Shown here piece by piece: positions 35,101 to 43,257 of a stretch of DNA of 64,000 nt. The notes under the pieces are model-generated. The model was not told where the DNA came from. It saw only the letters and a list, made by a program, of their open reading frames with translations, and made no database searches. Made by a program: the position numbers and the translations under genes. The DNA is taken from contig OY829663.1 in NCBI GenBank assembly GCA_963691815.1, positions 3,289,023 through 3,353,022 of the forward strand, read 5' to 3'. Source of the stretch: Echiichthys vipera (Eukaryota > Chordata > Actinopteri > Perciformes > Trachinidae). The first letter of the stretch is position 1; the number at the start of each line of letters is the position of its first letter.

Positions 35101-36202
35101 TATTATAAAAGGGATGTGTTTCATTTGTGGACACACATTACGCTCAGGAAGAAGATTTGAGCGTTAAACACGTTATTTTTTGGCATTCTGGTGAATTTTT
35201 CTGTAGAGCCGCTGCTCCTTTGCGTTGAAAGGAGCCAGTTGAGGTGTTTCAGGATCATCTGGTAAGGATGAACCCTGGGCGCCTCCCTAGGGAGGTGTTC
35301 CAGGCACGTCCAGCTGGGAGGAGGCCTCGGGGAAGACCCAGGACCAGGTGGAGAGATTAGATCTCCACACTGGCCTGGGAACGCCTCAGGATCCCCCAGT
35401 TAGAGCTGGTTAATGTTGCCCGGGAAAGGGAAGTTTGGGGTCCCCTGCTAAAGCTGCTGCCCCTGAGACCCGACCCCGGATATCAAGATTAAAGCTCCGT
35501 CAGCGTCAGTTCTCTGAGTGTCCACTAGGGGCAGGTTTCATAACAGAGCAGTTTCTCATTGAGCCCCATGTTAAACAGGCCGTTTACACAGCATCATTAA
35601 ACCTGTTTAAGGACAAAAGAACATTCTAGTCTGTGTGTTTAGCTCAGATCTCCATGACAACACTGAGGGGGAGGGGCAATTTTTTTATTTTATTGGAGGT
35701 TAAAGTTTATGAATAATTAGGGGCGTGGCCTCTTGAGTGACAGCTAGCCTCTGGCCCTCACTTCTCCTCGGAGGTAAACGTCAGCCAGATGGACGTACGC
35801 CCCTCCCCCCAACGTCACATACATGCTCTTTTTTGGTAAGAGGAAATGAGGAGTCTGACAAGATGGTGACTCCCGTAGGCGAGGATGACTGGCTCAAGTT
35901 GAGAGAACGGACCCAGACGGAGACACTACGTCCGTTTTTTATACAGTTTACGGGTTTGATCTGTTTCCATCGCACTTTGTCACATTTTACTTATCGTTGC
36001 CGCGTCGTTTCAGCTGAGTCATGGTTAGAAACATGCACCTGTCAGCAGGTAATAAACGGTGTTGTGTTACTGGTGTCTGACCTTTCATTTTGGCGACTCC
36101 GTTCTCCTGGTGGTGCTGGTCGTTGATGGTCATGTTGGCTAAGGAGGAGCTCATGGTGTCTGCAGAGCTGTAGCTGTTGGAGGCGTTGTTCATGTAGTCC
36201 AT
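14273..36202 (-). CDS. mapt: microtubule-associated protein tau (14 coding exons, 5 repeats)
   Basis: Tau binds and stabilises axonal microtubules. Coding exons on the - strand, 5' to 3': 36202-36082, 34298-34230, 32912-32835, 31236-31192, 29328-28615, 28203-28169, 24863-24803, 24686-24648, 24455-24205, 23138-23046, 21761-21669, 18914-18833, 17278-17172 and 14470-14273. Their phases agree and sum to 1986 nt, or 661 residues. Diagnostic motifs are KKVAVVRSTPKSPGS, MPDLKNVRSKIGSTDNLKHQ, repeated CGSKDN-KH-PGGG, the tail SFRESARARTDHGAEIV and ADQVSASLAQQGL-stop. Inter-repeat exon sizes (93, 93, 82, 107 nt) match the human gene except for an added R2-type exon and a 6-nt shorter R4. The gene converges on kansl1. 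Exons 31192-31236 and 32835-32912 are the least certain. The a/b paralogue is not settled. Confidence 0.95.
14600..16060. repeat. AT-rich minisatellite, about 31-bp unit
   Basis: About 1.46 kb of repeats of the type TTTTTTACATTTTTTACAAA followed by CTAAACTACGAC, with truncated units mixed in. It fills most of the intron between the candidate alternative exon and the last mapt exon. Confidence 0.9.
16439..16589 (-). CDS. mapt: mapt candidate alternative last exon
   Basis: An exon-like 151-nt block (ctcctctgcag to TCCT|GTAAGT) lies between R4 and the usual last exon. Continuing from R4 in phase 0 it reads REKGKEAEGSTSDSPSIPSP, a Pro/Ser stretch, then LTNPLIKIEDS. Read through, it stops at 16433-16431 (CK-stop). 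Spliced to the last exon, it stops after one codon. Either way it would replace the normal tau tail. AATAAA on the - strand at 16169-16164 could end the transcript. Inferred, not proven. Confidence 0.5.
17172..17278 (-). CDS. mapt: mapt repeat exon R4 (exon 12 equivalent)
   Basis: 107 nt against 113 in human, encoding GGNIEIKNEKLEFRVQSKVG, then SLDNIGHVPGGGQRR. It lacks two residues (KD in the human KLDFKDRVQSK) without loss of frame. Confidence 0.95.
17523..17621. repeat. GTGGACGT-type short tandem repeat
   Basis: An array of 8-bp GTGGAC(G/C)(T/C) units in the mapt intron upstream of R4. Confidence 0.85.
17710..18740. repeat. approx. 280-bp tandem duplications in mapt intron
   Basis: The blocks ACCTGCTCTGTAAAGTGTCC and AACTTCTGTTAGGATTTGAC recur at about 17751 and 18041. 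The block AAGTCACAT-TGATTTTTCA-TGACTTTTTT recurs at least four times (about 17868, 18160, 18310, 18490). These are diverged tandem copies with no coding signal. Confidence 0.75.
18833..18914 (-). CDS. mapt: mapt repeat exon R3 (exon 11 equivalent)
   Basis: 82 nt, the same as human exon 11. It encodes VQIVHKKIDLTNVQSKCGSK, then VNIRHKPG. The aggregation-prone hexapeptide is VQIVHK where human has VQIVYK. Confidence 0.96.
19190..19905. mobile_element. foldback element with ~180-bp inverted arms
   Basis: 19196-19345 reads TCCTCAAAGC...CAGTCAAAAGCAACTGGAC...GAAGACGTTTCACCTCTCAT...GGACCAGGACC. 19735-19905 carries the reverse complement. Each arm ends inward in a GGTCCT/AGGACC hexamer run. The loop is about 390 bp. 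No transposase frame is seen. The arm contains a sequence common in fish repeats; the family name is not certain. Confidence 0.75.
20069..20102. repeat. (CA)n microsatellite
   Basis: About 17 CA dinucleotides. Confidence 0.95.
20273..20382. repeat. GC-rich 12-bp tandem (GCAGGCCGCGCT)
   Basis: About nine near-perfect copies, each with two or more CpGs, in otherwise AT-rich intron DNA. The first copies read GCAGGCCGCGGT. Confidence 0.95.
20383..21668 (-). other. mapt intron, AT-rich, no recognised element
   Basis: Very AT-rich sequence to about 21.2 kb, then ordinary intron up to the R2b donor. No exon or mobile element is recognised. Confidence 0.5.
21669..21761 (-). CDS. mapt: mapt repeat exon R2b (exon 10 equivalent)
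   Basis: Exactly 93 nt, phase 0-0, encoding VQIIEKKLDLSNVQSRCGSK, then DNLKHVPGGGN. It is closest to human R2 (VQIINK replaced by VQIIEK). Donor GTGAGTAG, acceptor ctttccag. Confidence 0.96.
21960..23005. mobile_element. foldback element A, copy 2, split by a minisatellite
   Basis: The left arm runs from about 21975 to 22170 (TCGCTAACAGCCGGACGTGG, CATTCAAAGGTCTTTTTTAA), the centre to about 22316, and the right arm from 22895 (GTGTGTAGGGACTCTTCTC) to 23000. Between centre and right arm lies about 580 bp containing the 21-bp minisatellite, which is absent from the copy at 57.8 kb. Confidence 0.85.
22365..22857. repeat. 21-bp minisatellite array M1
   Basis: About 23 copies of CCACCACAAAAAGATGCAAA(A). 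Because 21 is divisible by 3, several frames stay open for more than 150 codons on both strands. These are not genes. Confidence 0.95.
23046..23138 (-). CDS. mapt: mapt repeat exon R2a (extra repeat)
   Basis: Exactly 93 nt, phase 0-0, encoding VQILDKKLDFANVQARCGSK, then DNIKHTPGGGK. It is a second R2-type exon relative to mammalian tau. It can be skipped without changing frame. The acceptor is preceded by the long CT-rich tract at 23160-24120. Confidence 0.95.
23160..24120. repeat. polypurine tract (GGGAGGAAGGGATGAA-type)
   Basis: About 960 bp that is almost entirely A/G on the + strand, so CU-rich in the mapt transcript. It ends about 20 bp before the R2a acceptor. Unit lengths vary (8-16 bp). 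It is a classical candidate for H-DNA. Confidence 0.95.
24205..24455 (-). CDS. mapt: mapt exon 9 equivalent: proline-rich region and repeat R1
   Basis: A 251-nt exon (266 in human) encoding SGQSSPGTPKSPSS, KKVAVVRSTPKSPGSLKSR and R1 (PDLKNVRSKIGSTDNLKHQ + PGGGK). The KIGS serine target of MARK kinases is conserved. This is the strongest single tau signature in the window. Confidence 0.97.
24648..24686 (-). CDS. mapt: mapt proline-rich micro-exon
   Basis: A 39-nt phase 1-1 exon encoding SAKKPPTPKNDK. It resembles the human KTPPAPKTPP segment and has a TP phosphorylation-type site. Confidence 0.8.
24803..24863 (-). CDS. mapt: mapt proline-rich region exon
   Basis: A 61-nt exon (gtttgcag to AACCAG|GTACAG) encoding SLAGAKPQTPGAKTRTAAQP, a basic, Pro-rich segment upstream of the repeats. 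Confidence 0.85.
25150..26075. repeat. dispersed repeat C, copy 2, interrupted
   Basis: 25150-25330 and 25745-26075 align with consecutive parts of the copy at 35480-35960. The intervening ~415 bp is extra and bounded by two versions of CCTCCGAG(G)AGAAGTGAGG, as if inserted with a short duplication. Confidence 0.75.
26170..26540 (-). mobile_element. tRNA-derived SINE, family S1
   Basis: Read on the - strand it has a B-box-like GGTTTGAATCCCGGCTGGGG, then CTCCGGTTTCCTCCCACAGT, and ends GGGACAAGAGGCTGAACATG with an (ATGA)n tail. A second copy lies at 38474-38740 and a scrap at 58389-58430. It is very common in fish genomes. Confidence 0.75.
27055..27985. repeat. 44-bp tandem array, 21 copies, with CTCF-like core
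   Basis: The unit is TCCACTTAAAGCTGCATTCT + CTCTAATGTCCAGCAGGAGG + AGAC. The landmark AATGTCCAGC falls at 27091 and at 27971, exactly 20 x 44 bp apart, so no net indel has accumulated. At least three copies read CCAGCAGGGGGAGA. It is in a mapt intron. Confidence 0.97.
28169..28203 (-). CDS. mapt: mapt small exon
   Basis: A 35-nt exon (cgtccgcag to GATAAG|GTACGT) encoding QAKTDNGSADK. The junction codon with the large exon gives PKAQAK. Phase 1 in, phase 0 out. Confidence 0.8.
28615..29328 (-). CDS. mapt: mapt large acidic exon (exon 4a-like)
   Basis: A 714-nt phase 1-1 exon (aactgaatcag to CCAAAG|GTCTGT) encoding about 238 residues rich in E, S, G, P and D (for example SSDPENEAAGECGKRLGESL). 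A large, poorly conserved acidic exon at this place is the hallmark of big tau in peripheral neurons. Known family behaviour: size is kept better than sequence. Skipping it would preserve frame. Confidence 0.85.
29640..31020 (-). other. mapt intron, very AT-rich
   Basis: Mostly A/T with TTATTATTA and AATAATAAT runs. No exon or recognisable element. Confidence 0.7.
31192..31236 (-). CDS. mapt: mapt candidate exon from a CAG/GAG triplet tract
   Basis: A strong pyrimidine tract and tctccag precede four CAG and seven GAG triplets, then CGGCTGCAGCAG|GTAGGA. The 45-nt exon is phase 1-1. In the tau frame the triplets read as Ala4-Gly7-Ala4, not Gln/Glu. Serial CAG acceptors could trim one to four codons. 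This exon is inferred and needs transcript support. Confidence 0.5.
31566..31636. repeat. (GAA)n trinucleotide repeat
   Basis: About 23 GAA/AGA triplets on the + strand, which read as UUC in the mapt transcript. Intronic. Confidence 0.95.
31767..32706. mobile_element. outer inverted-repeat element E carrying nested foldback A
   Basis: GTTAGCTTAGCATAGC...CAAAGACTGGAAGCAG at the left is mirrored by CTTCCTCTGTTTCCAGTCTT + CATGCTAAGCTAAGCTAAGC at the right. Element A copy 3 (about 31996-32440) lies inside. Confidence 0.65.
31996..32440. mobile_element. foldback element A, copy 3
   Basis: The left arm is truncated (starts GCAAACCTCTGCAGCAGCAT). The centre (GCGTAGTTAGTGAAGCCAGA...CCATTACAGTGG) and the full right arm to about 32440 are present. 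Confidence 0.85.
32835..32912 (-). CDS. mapt: mapt N-terminal acidic exon
   Basis: A 78-nt phase 1-1 exon (gtctgcag to CTTG|GTACGC) encoding EGRGEAEVPELSEIERASCE followed by DEGQL. The acceptor pyrimidine tract is weak. Support comes from phase, acidity and position. Confidence 0.65.
33313..34013. mobile_element. element B, copy 1 (701 bp, TTAA-flanked)
   Basis: The termini AGGTTGAATATGTAGAATC and GAGAATGTGGAATGTT-type are inverted (AGGTTGAA/TTCAACCT). TTAA flanks both ends at 33309-33312 and 34014-34017. Copy 2 at 38133-38815 is in the opposite orientation. No transposase frame. Confidence 0.75.
34230..34298 (-). CDS. mapt: mapt N-terminal exon 2-like
   Basis: A 69-nt exon (taatccgcag to CCCG|GTACGC), phase 1 in and out, hence skippable without a frameshift. 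It encodes EIDAAVSENGVKAAASEP, an acidic insert analogous to the human alternatively spliced N-terminal inserts. Confidence 0.8.
35205..35478 (+). mobile_element. LINE 3' fragment D, copy 1
   Basis: It shares the block GGTTCATCCTTACC/GGTAAGGATGAACC...CTGGGAGGAGGCCTCGGGGA...GACCCGACCCCGGAT with 39318-39640 (inverted), 60285-60605 and a scrap at 51575-51655. The sequence encodes the familiar LLPPRPDPG-type end of fish non-LTR retrotransposon ORF2. The exact clade is not certain. Confidence 0.7.
35480..35960. repeat. dispersed repeat C, copy 3 (inverted)
   Basis: The longest uninterrupted copy of repeat C, from CCGTCAGCGTCAGTTCTCTG to CTCAAGTTGAGAGAACGGAC, in reverse relative to the copies at 5.1 and 25.2 kb. 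Confidence 0.75.
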
Positions 36203-36220
36203 TGCCAGGCGCAGGTCAGG
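36082..36220 (-). CDS. mapt: mapt exon with start codon
   Basis: The acceptor is ccctgcag at 36221 and the ATG is at 36202-36200. It encodes MDYMNNASNSYSSADTM, then NDQHHQENGVAKMK, and ends G|GTCAGA in phase 1, the same phase as the human first coding exon. The DQHHQENG segment loosely recalls the human HQDQEGD. Confidence 0.85.
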
Positions 36221-36829
36221 CTGCAGGGGAGCAACAAACCAAGAGCACGGTCACGCGTCTCATAACATCCCACATGTCAGTCACACACGTTAGGTTTCGC
36301 TGCAGCTGAGCAGGAGGAACACCTGGTTCTGAGGATTAAATATGATGACGGCACACTTTGTGTCCCGGCGTGCAGAACCCGGTCCGTCACCGCCGAATGT
36401 AAACAGACACTGAGTCGGTAAGGAGCAGTTATTTATACTTCCTGACGTGGCGTCGCCGCTTCAGGTTTCAAGCTCACGGATAAAAATAGTCCCTCCTGCC
36501 CGTGTGCACGCCGTCCTCACTGTCATTAGGTGCACGTCCTAAACAACCACCTCTGAACAAGTGTTTCATGCACCGCCTTCACGCTCCAGCTTTACTGACG
36601 TGCTCAGATCCTTTGTGTCAGTAAAAGTGTTAATATTAAACTGTAGAAATAAAGTGAAAGTCCTGCATTTACTGTAAAATGTGACTTAAGTAAAAGTATG
36701 AGTATGATCAGGAAAATGTAGTTAAATATTAAAGTGTAAAAATATCCTTTGCGACTGTTACAATATTAGAATAATATTTCTCAACTATTATCGACAACGT
36801 ATTAAATTCAATTCAATTTTATTTACAAT

Positions 36830-37230
36830 TTAAAAATAAAGAAAAAGCAGATTTAAAAATAAATAAAAAGCAGATTTAGTACATTGACTAAATTAATTTA
36901 AAAATAAATAAAAATCAGATTTAAAAATAAATAAAAAGCAGATTTAAAAATAAATAAAAAGCAGATTTAGTACATTGACTAAATTAATTTAAAAATAAAT
37001 AATAATCAGATTTAGTACATTGACTAATCTAATTTAAAAATAAATAAAAAGCAGATTTAGTACATTGACTAAATTAATTTAAAAATAAATAAATAAAAAG
37101 CAGATTTAGTACATTGACTAAATTCATTTAAAAATAAATAAAAAGCAGATTTAAAAATAAATAAAAAGCAGATTTAAAAATAAATAAAAAGCATATTTAG
37201 TATATTGACTAAATTAATTTTAAAATTAGT
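36830..37230. repeat. AT-rich tandem, AAATAAATAAAAAGCAGATT-type
   Basis: Repeated blocks of AAAAATAAATAAAAAGCAGA, some with TTAGTACATTGACTAAATT. The unit length alternates between short and long. First intron of mapt. Confidence 0.85.
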
Positions 37231-37370
37231 CAGTGTGAATATTTTCCTTATGGATCATTTTCCACATTAAATTATTTATTGTTTGGTTCATAAAAATAGT
37301 AAAAATAGTGATAAATGGCGTCACAATGACCCAAAGTGACACCTTCACAATGTTTGTTTTGTCCAAACTT

Positions 37371-37500
37371 CAACATTATTAATGATATATTAACATTATT
37401 AATGATATATTAACATTATTAATGATATATTAACATTATTAATGATATAGTAACATTATTAATGATATATTAACATTATTAACGATATATTAACATTATT
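37371..37500. repeat. 19-bp tandem (TAACATTATTAATGATATA)
   Basis: About seven near-perfect copies. Confidence 0.93.
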
Positions 37501-37785
37501 ATAATAATTTAAGGAAAAGCAGCAGATTTGAACATTTTTGAAGCTGGAACCATGAAATGTTTTGCATGAAAAATGGAAAATTAGGATTTGTGTCGGAGCA
37601 GAGAGCGGTTACACGCTGAGCTGCTCCTGTTCCACGTTGTGCACCGCAGGACGCCAAAACCATCACAGTCCTCAAGACGTGAATTACGTCAGATCTCATA
37701 AAAAGAGGATTACACATGAGATTAAACACAAGCCGCTGGTTACATCAGCACTTTTCACTTTGAATCAATCATATTTTTTTCACCG

Positions 37786-37835
37786 CACACACACACACAC
37801 ACGCGCACGCACACACACGCACACACACACACACG

Positions 37836-37866
<31 letters not shown>

Positions 37867-37905
37867 ACGCACACACACGCACACACACACACACACACAC
37901 ACACT
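37786..37905. repeat. (CA)n/(CGCA)n microsatellite
   Basis: About 120 bp of CA with interspersed CG steps, a potential Z-DNA former. Confidence 0.95.
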
Positions 37906-38132
37906 AAGCTTATGGCGTAATCAGTCTCATCATCCAAACTGCTCTTTCCGTGTCTGTCTGTCTGTGATGTTGCAGATTTATCGGCGTCTGATCTTTATTT
38001 TCTCGTCGCCGTGACGACAAACACGCCTCGCCTAATCTCTCAGACGTGCAGCTTAAAGACAAACACGGTTTACATCATTACCTGACATCAATATTATGGT
38101 TTTATCGATTAAGTGCAAATACTTGACTTTAA

Positions 38133-38815
38133 AGGTTGAATCTGGAGAATGAGCAGAACGGCTCCATCTAGTGTCTCAAGCTCGTCGTCGCAACAACAAA
38201 AAAGAAGTCCAGCAGTGGGGTTGCCAGGTTGGCCCGGCCCAGTAGCTCCAGGAGGCCGGAGTCTGTTTGAGCCTGTTTGAACCCGTCCCCTCCAGAAAAC
38301 CACAGCATAAAAACAAGGATCAGAGGAGTTTGACTGACAGTTAGCGTTAGCCGTTAGCGTTAGCCGTTCCAGCTAAGTGCAGATGAAAGTGATGTTAGCA
38401 TCAAGGAGAAGCGTAGCCATGTGGGCGTGCGTTTGAATGGAGTTTCCCTCCTGGGGGGGGGGGGGGGGGGGGGCTGGAGCCGATCCCAGCTGACATCGGG
38501 CGTGAGGCGGGGTCCACCCTGGACAGGACGCCAGTCTATCACAGGACACATAGAGACGAACAGAGACAGACAACCATTCACACCTACGGGTGATTTAGAG
38601 TCATCAATGAACCTAACACCTGCACGTCTTTGGACTGTGGGAGGAAACCGGAGAACCCGGAGAAAACCCACGCAGACACGCGGACAACATGCAAACTCCA
38701 CACAGAAGGGCCCCAGCCGGGAGTCAAACCAGGAACCCTAACTCAGACTAAATATATATTTTCAATGGTTGTTTTTTAAATATAGCTTTTAATAAAGATT
38801 CTACATATTCAACCT
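38133..38815. mobile_element. element B, copy 2, with nested SINE
   Basis: Inverted relative to copy 1 and flanked by TTAA at 38129-38132 and 38816-38819. It is interrupted at about 38450 by a 21-nt G-run (38453-38473) and by SINE S1 (38474-38740). Confidence 0.75.
38474..38740 (-). mobile_element. SINE S1, copy 2, 3'-truncated
   Basis: Matches 26231-26490 nearly base for base, from GGCTGGAGCCGATCCCAGCT to CAAACCAGGAACCCT. Its 3' tail is replaced by the poly-G run. Confidence 0.8.
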
Positions 38816-39317
38816 TTAATGTTACTATAAATGTTTGTCGGTGGTTTAAAGTAACTGAATTCACAGGAAGTGTACTTTGGTAGGTTTTCAGGTTCTTAAT
38901 AAACGTATATTTATCTTTAGTGTGAGGGTTTTCTTTCCTCCGCTGGTCGTCTTCAGGCTCTTCCCTCAAACACCGCTCAGTGATGCAACTGCCTCTTCAC
39001 AACCAGCAATGCCTAACCTGTTGCCGCGGCAACTCCGGCCCATAAAACCCACTCGAAAAGGCACACTTGGCTCAGCTATGTGACCTTCCCTCTGTGTGTG
39101 CGTTCCTATCTCCTGACCTTGGAGGTTTAAACAACATGCAGCACAAAGGGCGCCAAGAGAGAAAGTGGCGTCCGGATGAAAAGAGCGTTTATTTACGACT
39201 GGAACTTCACACGGTGGAGGAGGAAGAACTCAGGTCCTTAACTGGAGTAAAAGGTCATAACATAAAAGTCCTGCTGTAGTTTGTGAGCGTAGAGACAGTC
39301 TTAGATAGTATTACATC

Positions 39318-39640
39318 TCTTCTCATCTCATCTTCAGCCTCTTATCCGGGGTCGGGTCGCGGGGGCAGCAGCTTTAGCAGGGGACCCCAAACTTCCCTTT
39401 CCCGGGCCACATTAACCAGCTCTAACTGGGGGATCCTGAGGCGTTCCCAGGCCAGTGTGGAGATCTAATCTCTCCACCTGGTCCTGGGTCTTCCCCGAGG
39501 CCTCCTCCCAGCTGGACGTGCCTGGAACACCTCCCTAGGGAGGCGCCCAGGGTTCATCCTTACCAGATGATCCTGAACCACCTCAACTGGCTCCTTTCAA
39601 CGCAAAGGAGCAGCGGCTCTACTCCGAGTTCCTCACAGAT
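39318..39640 (-). mobile_element. LINE 3' fragment D, copy 2
   Basis: Reverse complement of the fragments at 35.2 and 60.3 kb, from CTTATCCGGGGTCGGGTCGC to CACAGATGCTGAACTTCTC. Confidence 0.75.
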
Positions 39641-41269
39641 GCTGAACTTCTCACCCTAATAGTATTACAGTACATTATATCATATCTATAACCTTCTTCG
39701 TGGCGTGCTATCGTCTGCTTGGAATGCACCATATTGGATTTTTTTACTGATATCCGAGATGCCGATAGTTCACAACTCATTTTGCGGATAACCGACATCC
39801 ATACAGACGTATTAATGAACGTTCCGCCGCTGAAAATAGTCCCCAATAAATGGTCCATTCTTAAAAATGAAACTATGCATTTGAGACCCTTTTCGTAGGA
39901 TTTGCGGCTTCAGACGAGCGGGCTCGAGCCGCGCACCCGTCGACGCAGAAGCAGCTGTTGTTAGTAGCCGGTGATGACGGTTTAAGAGCCATTATTTCTG
40001 TAAAGTCACTCACAACGACCTGTGCAGCTGCATAGATCTCGTCCACGCTCGCCGCCATTTTCGTGGCCGTGCCTTTGGTCATTTTTCTGGCTGTGGTGCA
40101 GGAACATAACGTCCCCATTCTTCAGCGCTGCACACGAAGCTCTGATTGGCTGTGACGGGTCCTTCACCAGCCACAGAGCGGACAGAGACTCACGCACATT
40201 GTCGGTCTTTTGGTGTTTTTTTTAGGACAATAATAAAAACAGAGAGAAACAAGAGACTCGTCCTTTAAAGACGTTTATAAAAACAGGAGCTCCCTGTGTG
40301 TAATGCACCATAGAGAGTTTGTGTGTGTCCCATAGAGAGCCCGGTGAATGGCGTACCCTCAGTGCTCCGGGACAAAACTGCCATTGTAGCATTACACATG
40401 ACAGAATCCAAACAACAAGAAAGCTGCACACTTGCCAACAAGGACAATCCACTCGGAGAAGCCGTTCACTCTGCATCCGGGAGCCGAGACGGCCGCAGAG
40501 CGAGCGCACTCTGATAAGAGCCTGTGATTGTGTGTACACAGGGCACGCACATTAGTCTGCAGCACGGTGAGATTTCACTGGCCCTTCACTCCGCACACAC
40601 AAAAACTTTCCTTTCCACACATCTGTCACTGGTTCCAGACCGAACCGGACCCTGCGAGACAAAAACGAGCACAAGCTTCACCTGCTGCAGAGAGGGAACG
40701 TGACAGCGGCCTTTTGTCGCAGCTTCACGAGGGGGAAGAGGCCTCAGAGGTCCGCTGAGGCCGCTTGTTCCTCTCAGGGGCGTGTGAAAATGTAATCTTG
40801 GCGCGGCGCCCAACGGCTCCCGAGCAAACCCTGCTAAGACGGCTCGACTCGGCGAGGACGAGGAGCTGGCTCCGCGGGGATGTTGACACAGCTCCAGGAG
40901 CAGCCAGACATGCGGGCTGAAGCTCCCAAATTCACAGTGTGATGCACCAAAGTGGAGCAGAAATATGGATTTCCCTTAAGTGACACTAGAGTTTTGTATT
41001 CAGGGAGGAAACGGAAACACCTGCTCTGGAGTTTGAAGACATTAAAAAGATAATTAAGATTAGATTGTCGCACTAAGCAATGAATCAACGGATCGCATGA
41101 TCACTTTTAAGGAGCTCCGTCACTTTTCCAGCGTCTGTCTCCACTGAGCCTCTCTCTTCCTCCTGTAACGAGGAGTTCACCCTCGTCTGGTGTCGTGTCA
41201 GTCACTTGTCAGCAGCACGGTCTGTGTGTGTGTGTGGGGGGGGGGAGAACCCCTGGAGTTACCCAGAGT

Positions 41270-41640
41270 GCAGCAGGAGAGCCCTGTGAAAAGCAGATAA
41301 GGGTACACTCCCACTGTGCCTCCGTCCCGCGCCCCGGGCTTTAGGGTCCTTGTCCCCCCCTCCAGGCCCGTTTGTACTCACACTACCTGGGCCTCGGAGA
41401 ATGCTCCTTGCTGCCTATACGTCATCACGCCGTAACACGTCACACGCATTGATGACGTCATGGCGATGCGTGGCTTTGTTTCCAGATCTTTCCGTAGACC
41501 TCTGAGTTTTTGTGCGTCTTGTCGACTGTTTTTGAATCTTTTCATCGACCAAATCTGCAGTAAACACTCCACCTCCGCATCACACCAACGTGAACCTTTC
41601 ACCGCCATTGTTTGAAATGTCCGCGCATGGTCCCTCCTTC
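41270..41640 (-). mobile_element. Harbinger-like remnant with Myb/SANT-type frame
   Basis: A 76-codon frame (41608-41378) begins MAVKGSRWCDAEVECLLQIW, resembling the trihelix/Myb-like DNA-binding domain of PIF/Harbinger accessory proteins and host genes derived from them. It then degenerates. The 3' side is shared with 6593-6700. It is read as a relic, not an active gene. Confidence 0.5.
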
Positions 41641-42389
41641 TTTTTTCTACGTCCCAACAGGCGCACAGGAAATGAGTTTTGACCGTCCTTTCGGACTTTC
41701 GCGTGTCCCAAATGCATCATTTAACTGCTTTAAAACAATAACAAGAGGTTTACACACAGATTTTACTCGGATGATGTGTTCTTTGGTCTATAGGAAGTCA
41801 GTAACAGTGTCGTCCACAGCACACACGCTGCTAAACGGACATTATTCTCCTGAAATTGTCCAGAGCTCATGTGGGAAAACAGCTCAAGGTGACTCCTGCA
41901 AAACGGTTTCTCCTCAAACCCCAGAGATCTTCACATTCCCGTCACATTAGAGACGGAAAAGGAGAAAATCCTCACGTTTCAGAGGATGGAGGCAGAAGAT
42001 TTGAGCTTTTTTCTGCTTGAAAATGATTTAAATTCATACTTAATTGTGTGAAAATGGTTGTTTTTTTCTGTTTTAAGCACTTTATCCAGGTTTTAAACAA
42101 TTAATCAATTAATAAATAAACAATCTGCAGTGAGTTAATCCACAACTGATCTGATAATTGATTAAATGTTACTAATAAACAACTGTTTTCTCTGTCTTAA
42201 CATTCTAACAGGAGGATTCTTTTGTCTTACATCATTATAAAGTCGATCTCTTTGTGTTTAATGTTCGATCAAGACGTCTGAAAATGTCACAGATGATCTG
42301 AAGAAGCATCCCTCGATCAATTAATCGGTTTTAATCAACGTTCAGCTCTGATGCACGGCAGAGAACACATCTGAAACCATGAGCTCACG

Positions 42390-43245
42390 TCTTCAAAACG
42401 TTTATTCTGTCATAAAAATAAAGATGTTTACTGACAGAAAACAGGGGAAAGCAGCAAATCCTCACATTTCAGAAGCTGGAGACAGAATATTTAACATTAT
42501 GTCGATAAATGTCACGTCAGCCGATTCCTCCTGTAATGATTCCGGTGCTAAAACGGATCAAACCCAGAAAAACAAAGGCGTTGTCTGATGCCGTGTCTCG
42601 TCCTGCCGGCTCACCAGCGCTGCTTGTATTTAGCTCAGCTGAGAGACGATGATGCTGCTCTCATGCTTGACTGCTTCTGCATCTCTGACCTACTTTCCCT
42701 CCTCATCGTTCCCTCGCTCTGCGTTCTCGCCCAGCCTCCTGCAGCCTCCTGCAGCCTCCTGCAGCCTCCTGCAGCCTCCTGCAGCCTCCTGCAGCCCCCT
42801 GCAGCCCCCTGCAGCCTCCTGCAGCCTCCTGCAGCCTCCTGCAGCCTCCTGCAGCCTCCTGCAGCCTCAGACCGACTCTACCTTCCTGTGCTTGGGTGGA
42901 GGGGCTGAAGGTGGAGCCTGTTTCCATTTTACCCTCCGTCTCTCGGCGCTGGAGGGGAAACATCTTGTGGGGCCGGCCCGCTCGTGGCCTCCTGCTCAAT
43001 TACCCTCCTGTTTGGTAGCTGCGGTGCCCAAACCACCGTACTGTTTAGTATGCGAGACAAAGGTTTAGTTTGTCCCAACACTTCCAACTACAATGCAAAG
43101 GAATCCCTCCCTGTCTGTCTGACGTGACATTAATCGACATAATGTTAAATATTCTGGTTCCAGCTTCTGAAATGTGAGGATTTGCTGCTTTTCCCTGTTT
43201 TCTGTCAGTGAACATCTTTATTTTTATGACAGAATAAACGGCCCT
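42390..43245. mobile_element. foldback element with ~130-bp inverted arms
   Basis: 42390-42523 (AACGTTTATTCTGTCATAAA ... GATAAATGTCACGTCAG) reappears as its reverse complement at about 43118-43240. The loop of ~600 bp holds the CAGCCTCCTG array. No transposase frame. Confidence 0.8.
42733..42868. repeat. 10-bp tandem (CAGCCTCCTG)
   Basis: About 13 copies, two reading CAGCCCCCTG, inside the foldback loop. Confidence 0.95.
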
Positions 43246-43257
43246 CAAAACTTGCTT

